Below are positions 42,803 through 50,069 of a DNA stretch of 64,000 nucleotides, one piece after another. Made by a program: the position numbers and the translations under genes. The stretch comes from Glaciihabitans sp. dw_435. Lineage in GTDB: Bacteria; Actinomycetota; Actinomycetes; Actinomycetales; Microbacteriaceae. Below the pieces are notes generated by a model. That model was not told where the DNA came from, made no database searches, and saw nothing but the letters and a program-made list of their open reading frames with translations. The DNA lies in contig NZ_JAAVUZ010000002.1 of NCBI RefSeq assembly GCF_018449675.1, forward strand, positions 372,001 to 436,000. The letters run 5' to 3'. How positions within the stretch are numbered: the stretch's first letter is position 1; the number at the start of each line of letters is the position of its first letter.

Positions 42803-43378
42803 ATGACGAACACGCCTTACCTCCCGTCCCTTCCCGACGACGACGCGCTGCGCTCCCGCGCCGACGAGCTGCGCGCCCGCATCCCCGGCTGGGGTGCGGA
42901 TCTCGATCCCGCCGACCGGCCCTCCGGCCGCCAGGTGAGCTTCGAGCCGACCGGCGCGCACTGGGACTTTCCGCCCCGCCAGCCCGAGATGGAGTTCCGC
43001 GAGAAGTCCGTCGAGCACTCGATGCTGACCCCCGTGTTTGGCACCTCAGCGCCGCTGCGCGGGCTCGCCGGGGCGCTGCGCCGCTACTCGTACAAGCACT
43101 TCAGCGAGGGTCGCGCCGCGCACTGGCTGATCCTGCTCGGCGCCGACCGGGTCGACGCCATCGAGAACCAAGTGCACTCGTTCGTCACCGCGCGCCCGGA
43201 TAATCCCATCACGCAGACCGGTGTTCTGAGCGAGTTGAAGCCCGGCATCTTCGCTTCGCGCTTCGGCAAGGACCGCGCCGATACCCGTCACACGTGGATC
43301 GACCCGATCATCGTGGCGGGGCCGTGGGTGGTCGCGGGATGGGCCGCGTACCGGGTCATCCGCCGCATCATTCGCTGA
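42803..43378 (+). CDS. hypothetical protein cotranscribed with the alcohol dehydrogenase
   Basis: 191 residues. The N-terminal half is soluble (SGRQVSFEPTGAHWDFPPRQPEMEF), the middle has LRGLAGALRRYSYKHFSEGRAAHWLILLGADRVDAIE, and the C-terminus has one hydrophobic helix (IDPIIVAGPWVVAGWAAYRVIRRIIR). AAGGGG lies upstream of the ATG. I do not recognise a family. The 12-bp gap to the dehydrogenase suggests one transcript. The tail helix suggests membrane attachment. Confidence 0.78.
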   Translation: MTNTPYLPSLPDDDALRSRADELRARIPGWGADLDPADRPSGRQVSFEPTGAHWDFPPRQPEMEFREKSVEHSMLTPVFGTSAPLRGLAGALRRYSYKHFSEGRAAHWLILLGADRVDAIENQVHSFVTARPDNPITQTGVLSELKPGIFASRFGKDRADTRHTWIDPIIVAGPWVVAGWAAYRVIRRIIR

Positions 43379-43392
43379 CGCGAGAAGCGCGG

Positions 43393-43539
43393 CTAGTGGT
43401 TGGCGACTGCCGCCGCCACGAGCACGACGGTGACGACCGCGAGAATCGTGAGTCCAACGTAAGCGGCGATCTTGCCGATAACGGCCCGGCGGCGGCGGCG
43501 CTCGCCTGACCGAAGGCGCTGACGCTTAGTTTTTCTCAT
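43393..43539 (-). CDS. 48-residue basic single-helix membrane protein
   Basis: Read directly: MRKTKRQRLRSGERRRRRAV, then IGKIAAYVGLTILAVVTVVL and VAAAVANH. A strongly basic cytoplasmic N-terminus is followed by one membrane helix. No ribosome binding site is seen before the ATG, but TAACGT lies about 10 nt upstream, so a leaderless transcript is possible. It is convergent with the preceding hypothetical gene. No family was recognised. Confidence 0.55.
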   Translation of the reverse strand: MRKTKRQRLRSGERRRRRAVIGKIAAYVGLTILAVVTVVLVAAAVANH

Positions 43540-43619
43540 GCGAAAACGTTAGGGCAGTGTCAGCCGTTCCGTGGACAGTTTTGTACCCCGAATTGTAAAT
43601 TCGTGATGAACAGTTACGT

Positions 43620-44033
43620 TTAGCCGACCGACGCGGGCAGGATGTGCGCGAGCAGCGCCTGAACCCGCACCTTGATGTCATCGCGGATGGGCCGCACCTC
43701 GTCGAGCGACTTGTCCGCCGGGTCGGTGAGTTCCCAGTCCTCGTAGCGCTTACCCGGGAAGATCGGGCACACGTCGCCGCATCCCATGGTGATCACCACG
43801 TCGGACGCGCGCACCGCCTCGGTCGTCATCAGCTGCGGCACGCCCTGCGAGATGTCGATGCCCTCTTCGGCCATGGCCGCAATGGCGATCGGATTGATCT
43901 CGTTACCCGGCTCGGACCCACCCGAGCGCACCTCGACGGCACCGCCCGACAGCTCCCGCATGAAGCCGGCCGCCATCTGCGAGCGCCCCGCGTTATGGAT
44001 ACACACGAACAGAACCACGGGCTTGTCAGTCAT
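43620..44033 (-). CDS. arsenate reductase-like low-molecular-weight phosphatase family protein
   Basis: 137 residues from MTDKPVVLFVCIHNAGRSQM. The P-loop C-I-H-N-A-G-R-S (C-x5-R) is intact, followed by RSGGSEPGNEINP and the pair MGCGDVCP with two cysteines, as in thioredoxin- or mycothiol-linked arsenate reductases of the ArsC/LMW-PTP class, and YEDWELTDPADKSLDEVR with the catalytic DP aspartate. It reduces arsenate to arsenite. No ArsR regulator or arsenite exporter is nearby. An upstream in-frame ATG would add 14 residues. Confidence 0.88.
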   Translation of the reverse strand: MTDKPVVLFVCIHNAGRSQMAAGFMRELSGGAVEVRSGGSEPGNEINPIAIAAMAEEGIDISQGVPQLMTTEAVRASDVVITMGCGDVCPIFPGKRYEDWELTDPADKSLDEVRPIRDDIKVRVQALLAHILPASVG

Positions 44034-44355
44034 AACCGCACTGTACGACATGTGCGTTAACGCGAGTACGCACAAGAGGGAGGTCTGCCGAGCGCGAATT
44101 GTCGATCGCTGGCAGTTGCCCCCGCTTGGGGGGCGACGTTTTCACAAGCCTCCGGGTAGCCTCTCCGTATGCGGTTCAGTTCGGGTACTGACCGTGCGCG
44201 GGGGGTGTCTAAGCGCTTTGCCCCTCGCTCGGCCCGGCCTAAGGCGGGGGCCATAGGCCGGGCCATTCTCATCCGCAGTATTGGGGCTACTGAGGTGTTA
44301 CTGCTCCTGTAAATTCCGCTAGGTGCTGGAGCCCGCGCCCGGTAGCGTCACGCGT
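44034..44355. other. intergenic region between divergent arsenate reductase-like and TetR-like genes
   Basis: 322 bp. It contains a perfect 10-bp-arm hairpin, GGCCCGGCCT (44231-44240) and AGGCCGGGCC (44255-44264), with no thymine run. Because the flanking genes point away from each other, it is not an obvious terminator. No gene was seen. Confidence 0.5.
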
Positions 44356-44907
44356 ATGACCGATCCTCGAGTGATGCGCACCAACGACCACGTCTTTCGC
44401 AGCGTGCTCGATCTGCTCCTCACCACGGACATTATGCCCATCACCTACGCGGCCATCGCGACGCAGTGCGAGGTCTCCCGGCGTACCCTGTACACGCACT
44501 GGGCGACGTTGCCCGAGTTCTGGAACGACATGTTCATGCACTTCTACCTCCCCATGAGCGGTGCGGTGACCCTCCCCACGGTCGAAGGTCGCATGGAGCA
44601 GGGGCTCCTGCACATTCGCGACTGGCTCTCCACGCCCGTTGGACGGGCCGCACTGCTCGCACCCGATGAAACGGGCGCCACCCGTCGCGGGATCATCGAG
44701 ATGTGGCGGGCCGAGCTCAGCACCACAGTCGTGAGAGTTGACGACCACACCTTCAGCCGCCTGGTTGGTCCGCTCTGCTTTGACGCGCTATTCCTCGGCG
44801 AGCGCACACTGGATGCGGCGGTTCGCGACCTCGCCAGGCTCACGTTAATCTCGGACATCCTTACGCGCGCAAGCGACCTTGACGTGGATGAACCCGAGCC
44901 GCAGTAA
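44356..44907 (+). CDS. TetR-like transcriptional regulator
   Basis: 183 residues from MTDPRVMRTNDHV. The N-terminus has a TetR-like helix-turn-helix (VFRSVLDLLL, then YAAIATQCEVSRRTLYTHWATLPEF); the rest is helical (RMEQGLLHIRDWLSTPVGRAALLAPDE). There is no adjacent target apart from the divergent arsenate reductase-like gene. It is convergent with the desaturase gene, with a 26-bp palindrome between. Confidence 0.82.
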   Translation: MTDPRVMRTNDHVFRSVLDLLLTTDIMPITYAAIATQCEVSRRTLYTHWATLPEFWNDMFMHFYLPMSGAVTLPTVEGRMEQGLLHIRDWLSTPVGRAALLAPDETGATRRGIIEMWRAELSTTVVRVDDHTFSRLVGPLCFDALFLGERTLDAAVRDLARLTLISDILTRASDLDVDEPEPQ

Positions 44908-45100
44908 CATGCGGGGCGCCCCATCCCCGTTGCGCGGGCACCCCGAGGTAACGACTCGCCCAACGAGAACGTCCGGCGCCGCCTTTACAGGCAGCACCGG
45001 ACTCTGTTCTCACGCGAGACAGCTAGTTCGGGTAGCCATCTCGCGAAACGCATCGGTGCGCGCAGGGGGGGTTGCGTACCGATCCAAAAAATCTATCAGC

Positions 45101-45126
45101 CCGTGTCCTCCATATGGAGGACACGG
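45101..45126. terminator. 26-bp perfect palindrome, probable terminator hairpin
   Basis: CCGTGTCCTCCAT at 45101-45113 is followed without a gap by its exact reverse complement (45114-45126). It lies between the convergent TetR-like and desaturase genes. On the minus strand, reading out of the desaturase gene, a run of six T follows about 10 nt later. A terminator is the simplest reading; the spacer-free symmetry would also suit a protein-binding site. Confidence 0.6.
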
Positions 45127-45158
45127 CGCACCCAAAAACGGGGGCGCGGGTCATCCGC

Positions 45159-46280
45159 TCACCGACCAAACGCCGTGGCGGCCGGGCAATCGAAAGGGTC
45201 CCCGCCGGCGGAGAGCCCGACGCGGTTGAGGTAGCGGATCACGATGCCGTACGACTGTGCGAGCGACGTCTCGGTGTAGACGATGTCGTTGGTGCGGCAG
45301 TACTCCTTGGCGATGACCTGGGCCTTGCGCAAGTGCGGGCGGGGCATGTTCGGAAAGAGGTGGTGCTCGACCTGGTAGTTGAGTCCGCCCATGTACAGGT
45401 CGGTCAGCCAGGTGCTGCGGATGTTGCGCGAGGTCAGCACCTGGCGGCGCAGGAAGTCGACCTTCGCATCCCGCGGCAGCAACGGCATGCCCTTGTGATT
45501 AGGCGCGAACGATGCACCCATGTAGACGCCGAACACCGCGAGCTGCACACCGAGGAACGCGGCGGCCATGCCGAGCGGCAGGAACCAGAAGATGATCGCC
45601 ACGTAGATCACGATGCGCGCCGTGAGCATGCTGATTTCGAGCCAGCGCTTGTCGACCTTGCCGCGGCCGAACACGGTACGGAACCCGTGGATGTGCAGAT
45701 TCAGCCCTTCGAACATGAGCACAGGGAAGAACGCATATCCCTGGCGCTTGGTGAACCACGCGTACAGGCCGCGCGAGCGGGCGGCATCCTCGGTCGTGAA
45801 CGAGATCAGGTCACGCGCGATGTCGGGATCCTTGCCGAGCACGTTCGGGTTGGCGTGGTGACGCGAGTGCTTCGTCATCCACCACGAATAGCTGATGCCG
45901 ACGAACAAGTTCGCGATGGTGCGGCCGACAACGTCGTTCGCCTTGCCCGACTCGAAAACCTGACGATGGGATGCCTCGTGCGCGAGAAACGCAAACTGCG
46001 TGAGGATTACCCCGAGCCCGCCGGCGATGAGCAACTGCAACCACGAGTCGCCCAGCAGGATGAACCCCGCCACCAGCCCTAGCAAGCCGGCGACGACCAC
46101 GCCGAACATCCCGAAGTAGTAGCCGGTGCGACGTCGAAGCAAACCGGCATCGCGCACGGTGTGCAGCAGCGCCGAATACTCGGACGTCGGGTGCGTGCGG
46201 CCCTCGCGCGGCTTCGTTCGAAGGATCCGCACGGGGGCAGAGGAGGAGGGGCTGGTCACGATGAGCCTCGCTTGCGTCAT
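45159..46280 (-). CDS. membrane fatty acid desaturase
   Basis: 373 residues from MTQARLIVTSPSSS. Three histidine boxes are intact: AHEASH, HSRHHANPN (H-x2-HH) and QVEHHLFPNMPRPHL (Q-x2-HH). Hydrophobic segments lie at about 55-95 and 195-235. The Q-x2-HH third box is that of acyl-lipid or front-end type diiron desaturases. It introduces double bonds into membrane fatty acids, which often serves cold adaptation. The frame extends upstream, but this ATG gives the family length. No dedicated electron donor is adjacent. Confidence 0.92.
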   Translation of the reverse strand: MTQARLIVTSPSSSAPVRILRTKPREGRTHPTSEYSALLHTVRDAGLLRRRTGYYFGMFGVVVAGLLGLVAGFILLGDSWLQLLIAGGLGVILTQFAFLAHEASHRQVFESGKANDVVGRTIANLFVGISYSWWMTKHSRHHANPNVLGKDPDIARDLISFTTEDAARSRGLYAWFTKRQGYAFFPVLMFEGLNLHIHGFRTVFGRGKVDKRWLEISMLTARIVIYVAIIFWFLPLGMAAAFLGVQLAVFGVYMGASFAPNHKGMPLLPRDAKVDFLRRQVLTSRNIRSTWLTDLYMGGLNYQVEHHLFPNMPRPHLRKAQVIAKEYCRTNDIVYTETSLAQSYGIVIRYLNRVGLSAGGDPFDCPAATAFGR

Positions 46281-47023
46281 GGCCACACGGCCGGGTGTGT
46301 GCGAGAACTCCAGCACCTGACGACGTTGGCTCGCTATCTGCTCCGAACGAATTCCGTTCGGGATCTCAGCGACCACGGTCCAGGGCAACTTCTAGTGACG
46401 CTACCCGCGGGATGGGCGCGGCGCACTAGGCGGGTTCCCAGTAATGATGCGGCGGCCAGAACTCGGTGTCGGGGCCGATTGCGCAGATCAGTTGCGGTGT
46501 GATCGTGCCCAACGGAAGACTCTGGGTACCTCCGTACGCGAAATCGGCGGCAGTTCAGATGCGCTCGTGGCAGGGCAATCCGCTCGCCATTGTTTCACGC
46601 ACGGAGGAGATCCGGTGATGTTGGGGCACATGAGAGGTCGAAATGATCAAATCTCCGCCTCTGCTGGAGCGAGCTCGGGCGGTGGAAGCCGTCCGGGGAG
46701 ACAAGCGGGCTGAAGAGAAGGGCTCGGGCGGGCATCGGGGCGACGTTTGCTGCGCTGGTGGGGCTGTGGGCGAGGAATCGCTCGGCGTGGTTGGCTGGGG
46801 CGTGATCTTCAGCCAAGTATTTGCGTCGTGTGCGGTGGGCTACTCCGATTGCGACGACACCGCCTCCAGCAACGTACAGATGTCGACGGTTGGAATCGTG
46901 GTGCTGGTGGTCGCCATCGTGCTGGTGACTGCCTTCGCGCTGATCCGAAATCGGCGGCGACGCCAGTAGTCGCAGGGTCGCCATCGGTTGCACGACGTTC
47001 GAAGATATGTTCGAATGGGCTGC
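46281..47023. other. gene-poor stretch with a possible gene remnant
   Basis: 743 bp. On the minus strand a stop-bounded frame 46426-46554 reads ... SLPLGTITPQLICAIGPD, then TEFWPPHHYWEPA, which looks protein-like but has no ATG or GTG start and only an unsuitable TTG; it may be a remnant. The plus-strand 29-codon frame at 46880 is listed separately. The rest shows no convincing gene. Confidence 0.4.
46880..46969 (+). CDS. possible 29-residue single-helix membrane peptide
   Basis: MSTVGIVVLVVAIVLVTAFA followed by LIRNRRRRQ: a short N-terminus, one long hydrophobic helix and a basic cytoplasmic end, the layout of small membrane proteins. The frame is open upstream to 46643, but that part is not protein-like. 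No ribosome binding site is visible, so the call is tentative. Confidence 0.35.
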   Translation: MSTVGIVVLVVAIVLVTAFALIRNRRRRQ

Positions 47024-48055
47024 ATGCGATGGAACCAGCAGGAACTGACCACGCCGACGGTGCAGGCCCTTCCGGGGCTGGCGCGGCTGAACAATCTTGT
47101 CCGCACGGTGCGAACGCCGGACTTCGCCGGGGTCACGTTTCACGAGATTCTCGCGAAGACCGCCCTGAACCACGTGCCGGGAGCGAGCCAGGCGATGCCG
47201 CACGCATGGACGATCAACCCGTATCGCGGTTGCCAGCATGCGTGCACGTACTGCTTCGCCCGCAACACCCACACCTACCTGGACCTCGACGCCGGCAAGG
47301 ATTTTGATTCCGAGATCATCGTCAAGGTGAACGTGGCAGAGGTCGTGGCCAAGGAGCTTCGTACAAAGGGCGATCAGGTTCCGGCGGTCAGCCTGGGGAC
47401 GAACACGGATCCCTACCAGCGGGCTGAGGGCCGTTACAAGCTGATGCCCGGGATCATCGACGCGCTCGTGAAGGCGCGGAAGCCCCTGTCAATCCTGACC
47501 AAGGGCACATTGCTTCGGCGGGATCTCGATCTGCTGGCCAGCGCGAGTAGAGAAGTGCCCGTAGACATCGCCATGTCCATCGCCATCTACGACGACGCGC
47601 TGCAGCAGTCCGTCGAGCCGGGCACCCCGAGCACCACGGCGAGACTCGCCACAGTCAAGGCCGTGCGCGATCACAACATGGACTGCACGGTCTTCCTCAT
47701 GCCCGTGCTGCCGTACATCACCGACACCAAGGAACACCTCGACCACGCGCTCGCGCTGGTCAAGGAGTCCGGCGCGAGCTCGGTGATCTACACAGCACTC
47801 CATCTGCGCCCCGGCGCCAAGGAGTGGTACATGCTGTGGCTGCAGCAGGAACGCCCGGAGCTCGTCGCCAAGTACGAGGAGATGTACGCCAAGAGTGCCT
47901 ACGGCCCGGTGGGCTACCGCAAGTGGCTCGCCGCTCGCATCGAGCCGCTCATCCGCGCACACGGACTCCACAAGGGAATCGAAAACCCCGCGACCGGCGG
48001 CGTGCGAAACAGCGCCGTCGCGAGCGTCGCGTCACCGCAGCCAATGCTGTTCTAG
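47024..48055 (+). CDS. radical SAM protein, Rv2578c family
   Basis: 343 residues from MRWNQQELTTPTVQALPGL; an ATG three codons upstream is possible. The 4Fe-4S cluster motif reads RGCQHACTYCFARNTHTYLDLD (C-x3-C-x2-C). SLGTNTDPYQRAEG, KPLSILTKGTLLRRDLDLLA and VFLMPVLPYITD are typical of the Rv2578c/SPL-related group. The reaction is unknown for this family; relation to spore photoproduct lyase-type enzymes has been noted. It stands alone. Confidence 0.9.
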   Translation: MRWNQQELTTPTVQALPGLARLNNLVRTVRTPDFAGVTFHEILAKTALNHVPGASQAMPHAWTINPYRGCQHACTYCFARNTHTYLDLDAGKDFDSEIIVKVNVAEVVAKELRTKGDQVPAVSLGTNTDPYQRAEGRYKLMPGIIDALVKARKPLSILTKGTLLRRDLDLLASASREVPVDIAMSIAIYDDALQQSVEPGTPSTTARLATVKAVRDHNMDCTVFLMPVLPYITDTKEHLDHALALVKESGASSVIYTALHLRPGAKEWYMLWLQQERPELVAKYEEMYAKSAYGPVGYRKWLAARIEPLIRAHGLHKGIENPATGGVRNSAVASVASPQPMLF

Positions 48056-48141
48056 AGGCCAAGCGCTGAAGCCGATTCCGCGGAGTCACGCGGGTGCCGG
48101 GTAAGGCGGTTACGCGGCGCCGGTCGAGCCGAGGGCTCACT

Positions 48142-48816
48142 TCACTGAGTCTGCCGCGGTAGGGCTTTCATCCCCCGGAGGATGATGTCGATGCCATCCA
48201 TGAACTGCTGACGATCGTCGTGGGCACCAAGCTCGGATGCAATCTCGAGCACAACCGCATCGTCGTCGACGGCGGACCACGCCTCGCCCAAGTCTTTCAG
48301 AAAGGCGTCACGGTCCTTACCGTCTGCGACCCGCGCCGGGCCGGCCGCGTACTGAGCCGCGGCGCCAAGGATGAAGTTCGCAAGAGTCGACCCCGCGCTC
48401 ATGGCGGCCGGTCCCCCGAGGCCGAGCCGACGAAGCTGCAGTCCAATCGTCTTCCAGATCAGCACAACCGCCGGCTGGAAGGGCTTCCGCGTCAACTGCG
48501 CGCCAACCCACGGATGGGCTCCGATCGAATCAAATATCCCCAGACCAACGAGACGCAGGGCTTCATCCGCGTCCAGGTCACTTGGGATGTCAGCCAGAGC
48601 ACCGCGCAACACTTCATCCGCGGCTGCAGCGCGCAGTTCGTCCATGTTCGCCACGTGGTGGTAAATGGCACCCGATCCGGTCGAGAGCTGCGTCATCACA
48701 GATCGCAGCGTCAGCTCGCCAGCACCAGAGTTCTCTGCGTCGAGGATTCCGATCGCCGCTTCCACGATGCGGATCTTCGACAGGGCTTCCGAGCGTCGCG
48801 GGGTTGCGGGTTTCAT
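48142..48816 (-). CDS. TetR family repressor, divergent from TetX-like monooxygenase
   Basis: 224 residues from MKPATPRRSEALSK. Helix-turn-helix about residues 14-65 (IVEAAIGILDAENSG, then LRSVMTQLSTGSGAIYHHVANMDEL). The C-terminal domain is helical with WVGAQLTRKPFQPAVVLIWKTIG, resembling TetR_C-type regulators of drug-response genes. Two identical-core operators lie directly upstream (48836-48850, 48857-48871), so it probably represses itself and the flavoprotein. An ATG nine codons upstream would fall on the operator. Confidence 0.9.
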   Translation of the reverse strand: MKPATPRRSEALSKIRIVEAAIGILDAENSGAGELTLRSVMTQLSTGSGAIYHHVANMDELRAAAADEVLRGALADIPSDLDADEALRLVGLGIFDSIGAHPWVGAQLTRKPFQPAVVLIWKTIGLQLRRLGLGGPAAMSAGSTLANFILGAAAQYAAGPARVADGKDRDAFLKDLGEAWSAVDDDAVVLEIASELGAHDDRQQFMDGIDIILRGMKALPRQTQ

Positions 48817-48835
48817 GCACCCATCTTGACATAGT

Positions 48836-48871
48836 TGGAGCAACGCTCCAAACTAATGGAGCACTGCTCCA
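48836..48871. promoter_or_regulatory. two tandem 15-bp operators between TetR and TetX-like genes
   Basis: TGGAGC-AAC-GCTCCA (48836-48850) and TGGAGC-ACT-GCTCCA (48857-48871) are perfect inverted repeats with 6-bp arms and 3-bp spacers. Their centres are 21 bp apart, two helical turns, so two repressor dimers could sit on the same face of the DNA. They occupy the divergent promoter between the TetR and flavoprotein starts. Confidence 0.85.
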
Positions 48872-48891
48872 ACTTACTCAGAACGGACCCC

Positions 48892-50031
48892 ATGAACTCC
48901 CCCATCGTCACCATCGTCGGCGCCGGCCTCGGCGGCCTCACGCTCGCTCGCGTCCTCCACCTCCACGGCATCCAAGCAACGGTCTATGAAGCGGATGCCT
49001 CGGACCACGCCCGCCCGCAGGGTGGCCAGATCGACCTCCATGAGCACAACGGTCAACTGGCTCTGAAGATCGCCGGACTCAGCGAGGAGTTCCGGTCCAT
49101 CGTGCATCTCGGCGGAGCAGCAGCCCGGGTGGTCGATCGTCACGGAGTTGTGCTCGCCGAGCTGCCCGACGACGGGTCGATGGAAAATCCCGAGGCGCTT
49201 CGCGGGGACATCCGCCGCATCCTGCTTGAATCGCTGCCGGCGGCAACCGTGCACTGGGGCAAAAAGCTGAAGACTGTCACGCCGCTCGGCGACGGACAGC
49301 ACGAGCTGACATTCGCGGATGGCTCGACCGTCACCGCGCAGATCCTGGTGGGAGCGGACGGCGTGTGGTCGAAGGTGCGCCCGCTGCTGTCGGCAGCCAC
49401 GCCCGCTTACTCCGGCATGAGCTACATCGACACGTACCTGCACGACGTCGACGTGCGTCACCCCGCGGTCGCGCGTCTCGTCGGCGACGGCGCGATGTAT
49501 GCGCTCGAGTCCGGCAAGGGTTTTCTCGCGCATCGCGAGCCGGGCGATCGCATCCACAACTACCTGGTCGTCAACAGGCAGCCCGCGTGGTTTGAATCGC
49601 TCGACTTCACGGACCGCACCGCGACGGCGGTTCGTCTCGCGGCCGAGTTCGAGGGGTGGGATGACACGCTGCGGGCGCTGATAGCGGACAGCGACAGTGA
49701 TCCGATCCTGCGCATGATCCATGAACTCCCCGACAACCACCGCTGGCACCGGTCGCCGGGGCTGACGCTACTCGGGGACGCTGCCCACGCAACGGTGCCG
49801 GGCGGTGACGGTGCGAACAACGCCATGCTCGACGGCGCCAGGCTTGCACAGGCGATCGTCGCGCAGCCCGACGACGTCGAAGCCGCGCTCGAGGAGTACG
49901 AGCAGGAGATGTTCGAACGCTCCGCGGCCGAAGCAGAAGCCGCGCACGAGAGCGCCGAGCTGATCTTCGGCGCACACGCACCTCACGCGCTGGCAAACCT
50001 CTTCAACGGAGTAACCCCAGAGCCCGCCTGA
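48892..50031 (+). CDS. FAD-dependent monooxygenase, TetX-like
   Basis: 379 residues from MNSPIVTIVGAGLGGLTLARV. FAD-binding GxGxxG fold at the N-terminus, then QGGQIDLHEHNGQLALKIAGL, ENPEALRGDIRRILLESLP and VHWGKKL, each close in pattern to TetX (GGTLDLH..GQEAM, DNPEINRNDLRAIL), then LVGADGVWSKVR and LLGDAAHATVPGGDGANNAMLDG. The last motif differs from the usual GQGVN. The class hydroxylates aromatic compounds, and TetX-type members inactivate tetracyclines. Control by the divergent TetR fits a response to a small toxic molecule. The upstream in-frame ATG at 48835 lies in the operators. Confidence 0.9.
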   Translation: MNSPIVTIVGAGLGGLTLARVLHLHGIQATVYEADASDHARPQGGQIDLHEHNGQLALKIAGLSEEFRSIVHLGGAAARVVDRHGVVLAELPDDGSMENPEALRGDIRRILLESLPAATVHWGKKLKTVTPLGDGQHELTFADGSTVTAQILVGADGVWSKVRPLLSAATPAYSGMSYIDTYLHDVDVRHPAVARLVGDGAMYALESGKGFLAHREPGDRIHNYLVVNRQPAWFESLDFTDRTATAVRLAAEFEGWDDTLRALIADSDSDPILRMIHELPDNHRWHRSPGLTLLGDAAHATVPGGDGANNAMLDGARLAQAIVAQPDDVEAALEEYEQEMFERSAAEAEAAHESAELIFGAHAPHALANLFNGVTPEPA

Positions 50032-50069
50032 CCGAATCAATGGAGCGGGCGACTACACGCGGAGGAACG

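Noticed and set aside
43620-44033. Complete arsenic resistance operon
   Set aside because: Only the reductase-like gene is present; there is no ArsR-type regulator, ArsB or Acr3 pump.
46444-46713. 89-codon plus-strand gene after the desaturase
   Set aside because: No ribosome binding site, no motif, and composition like non-coding sequence.
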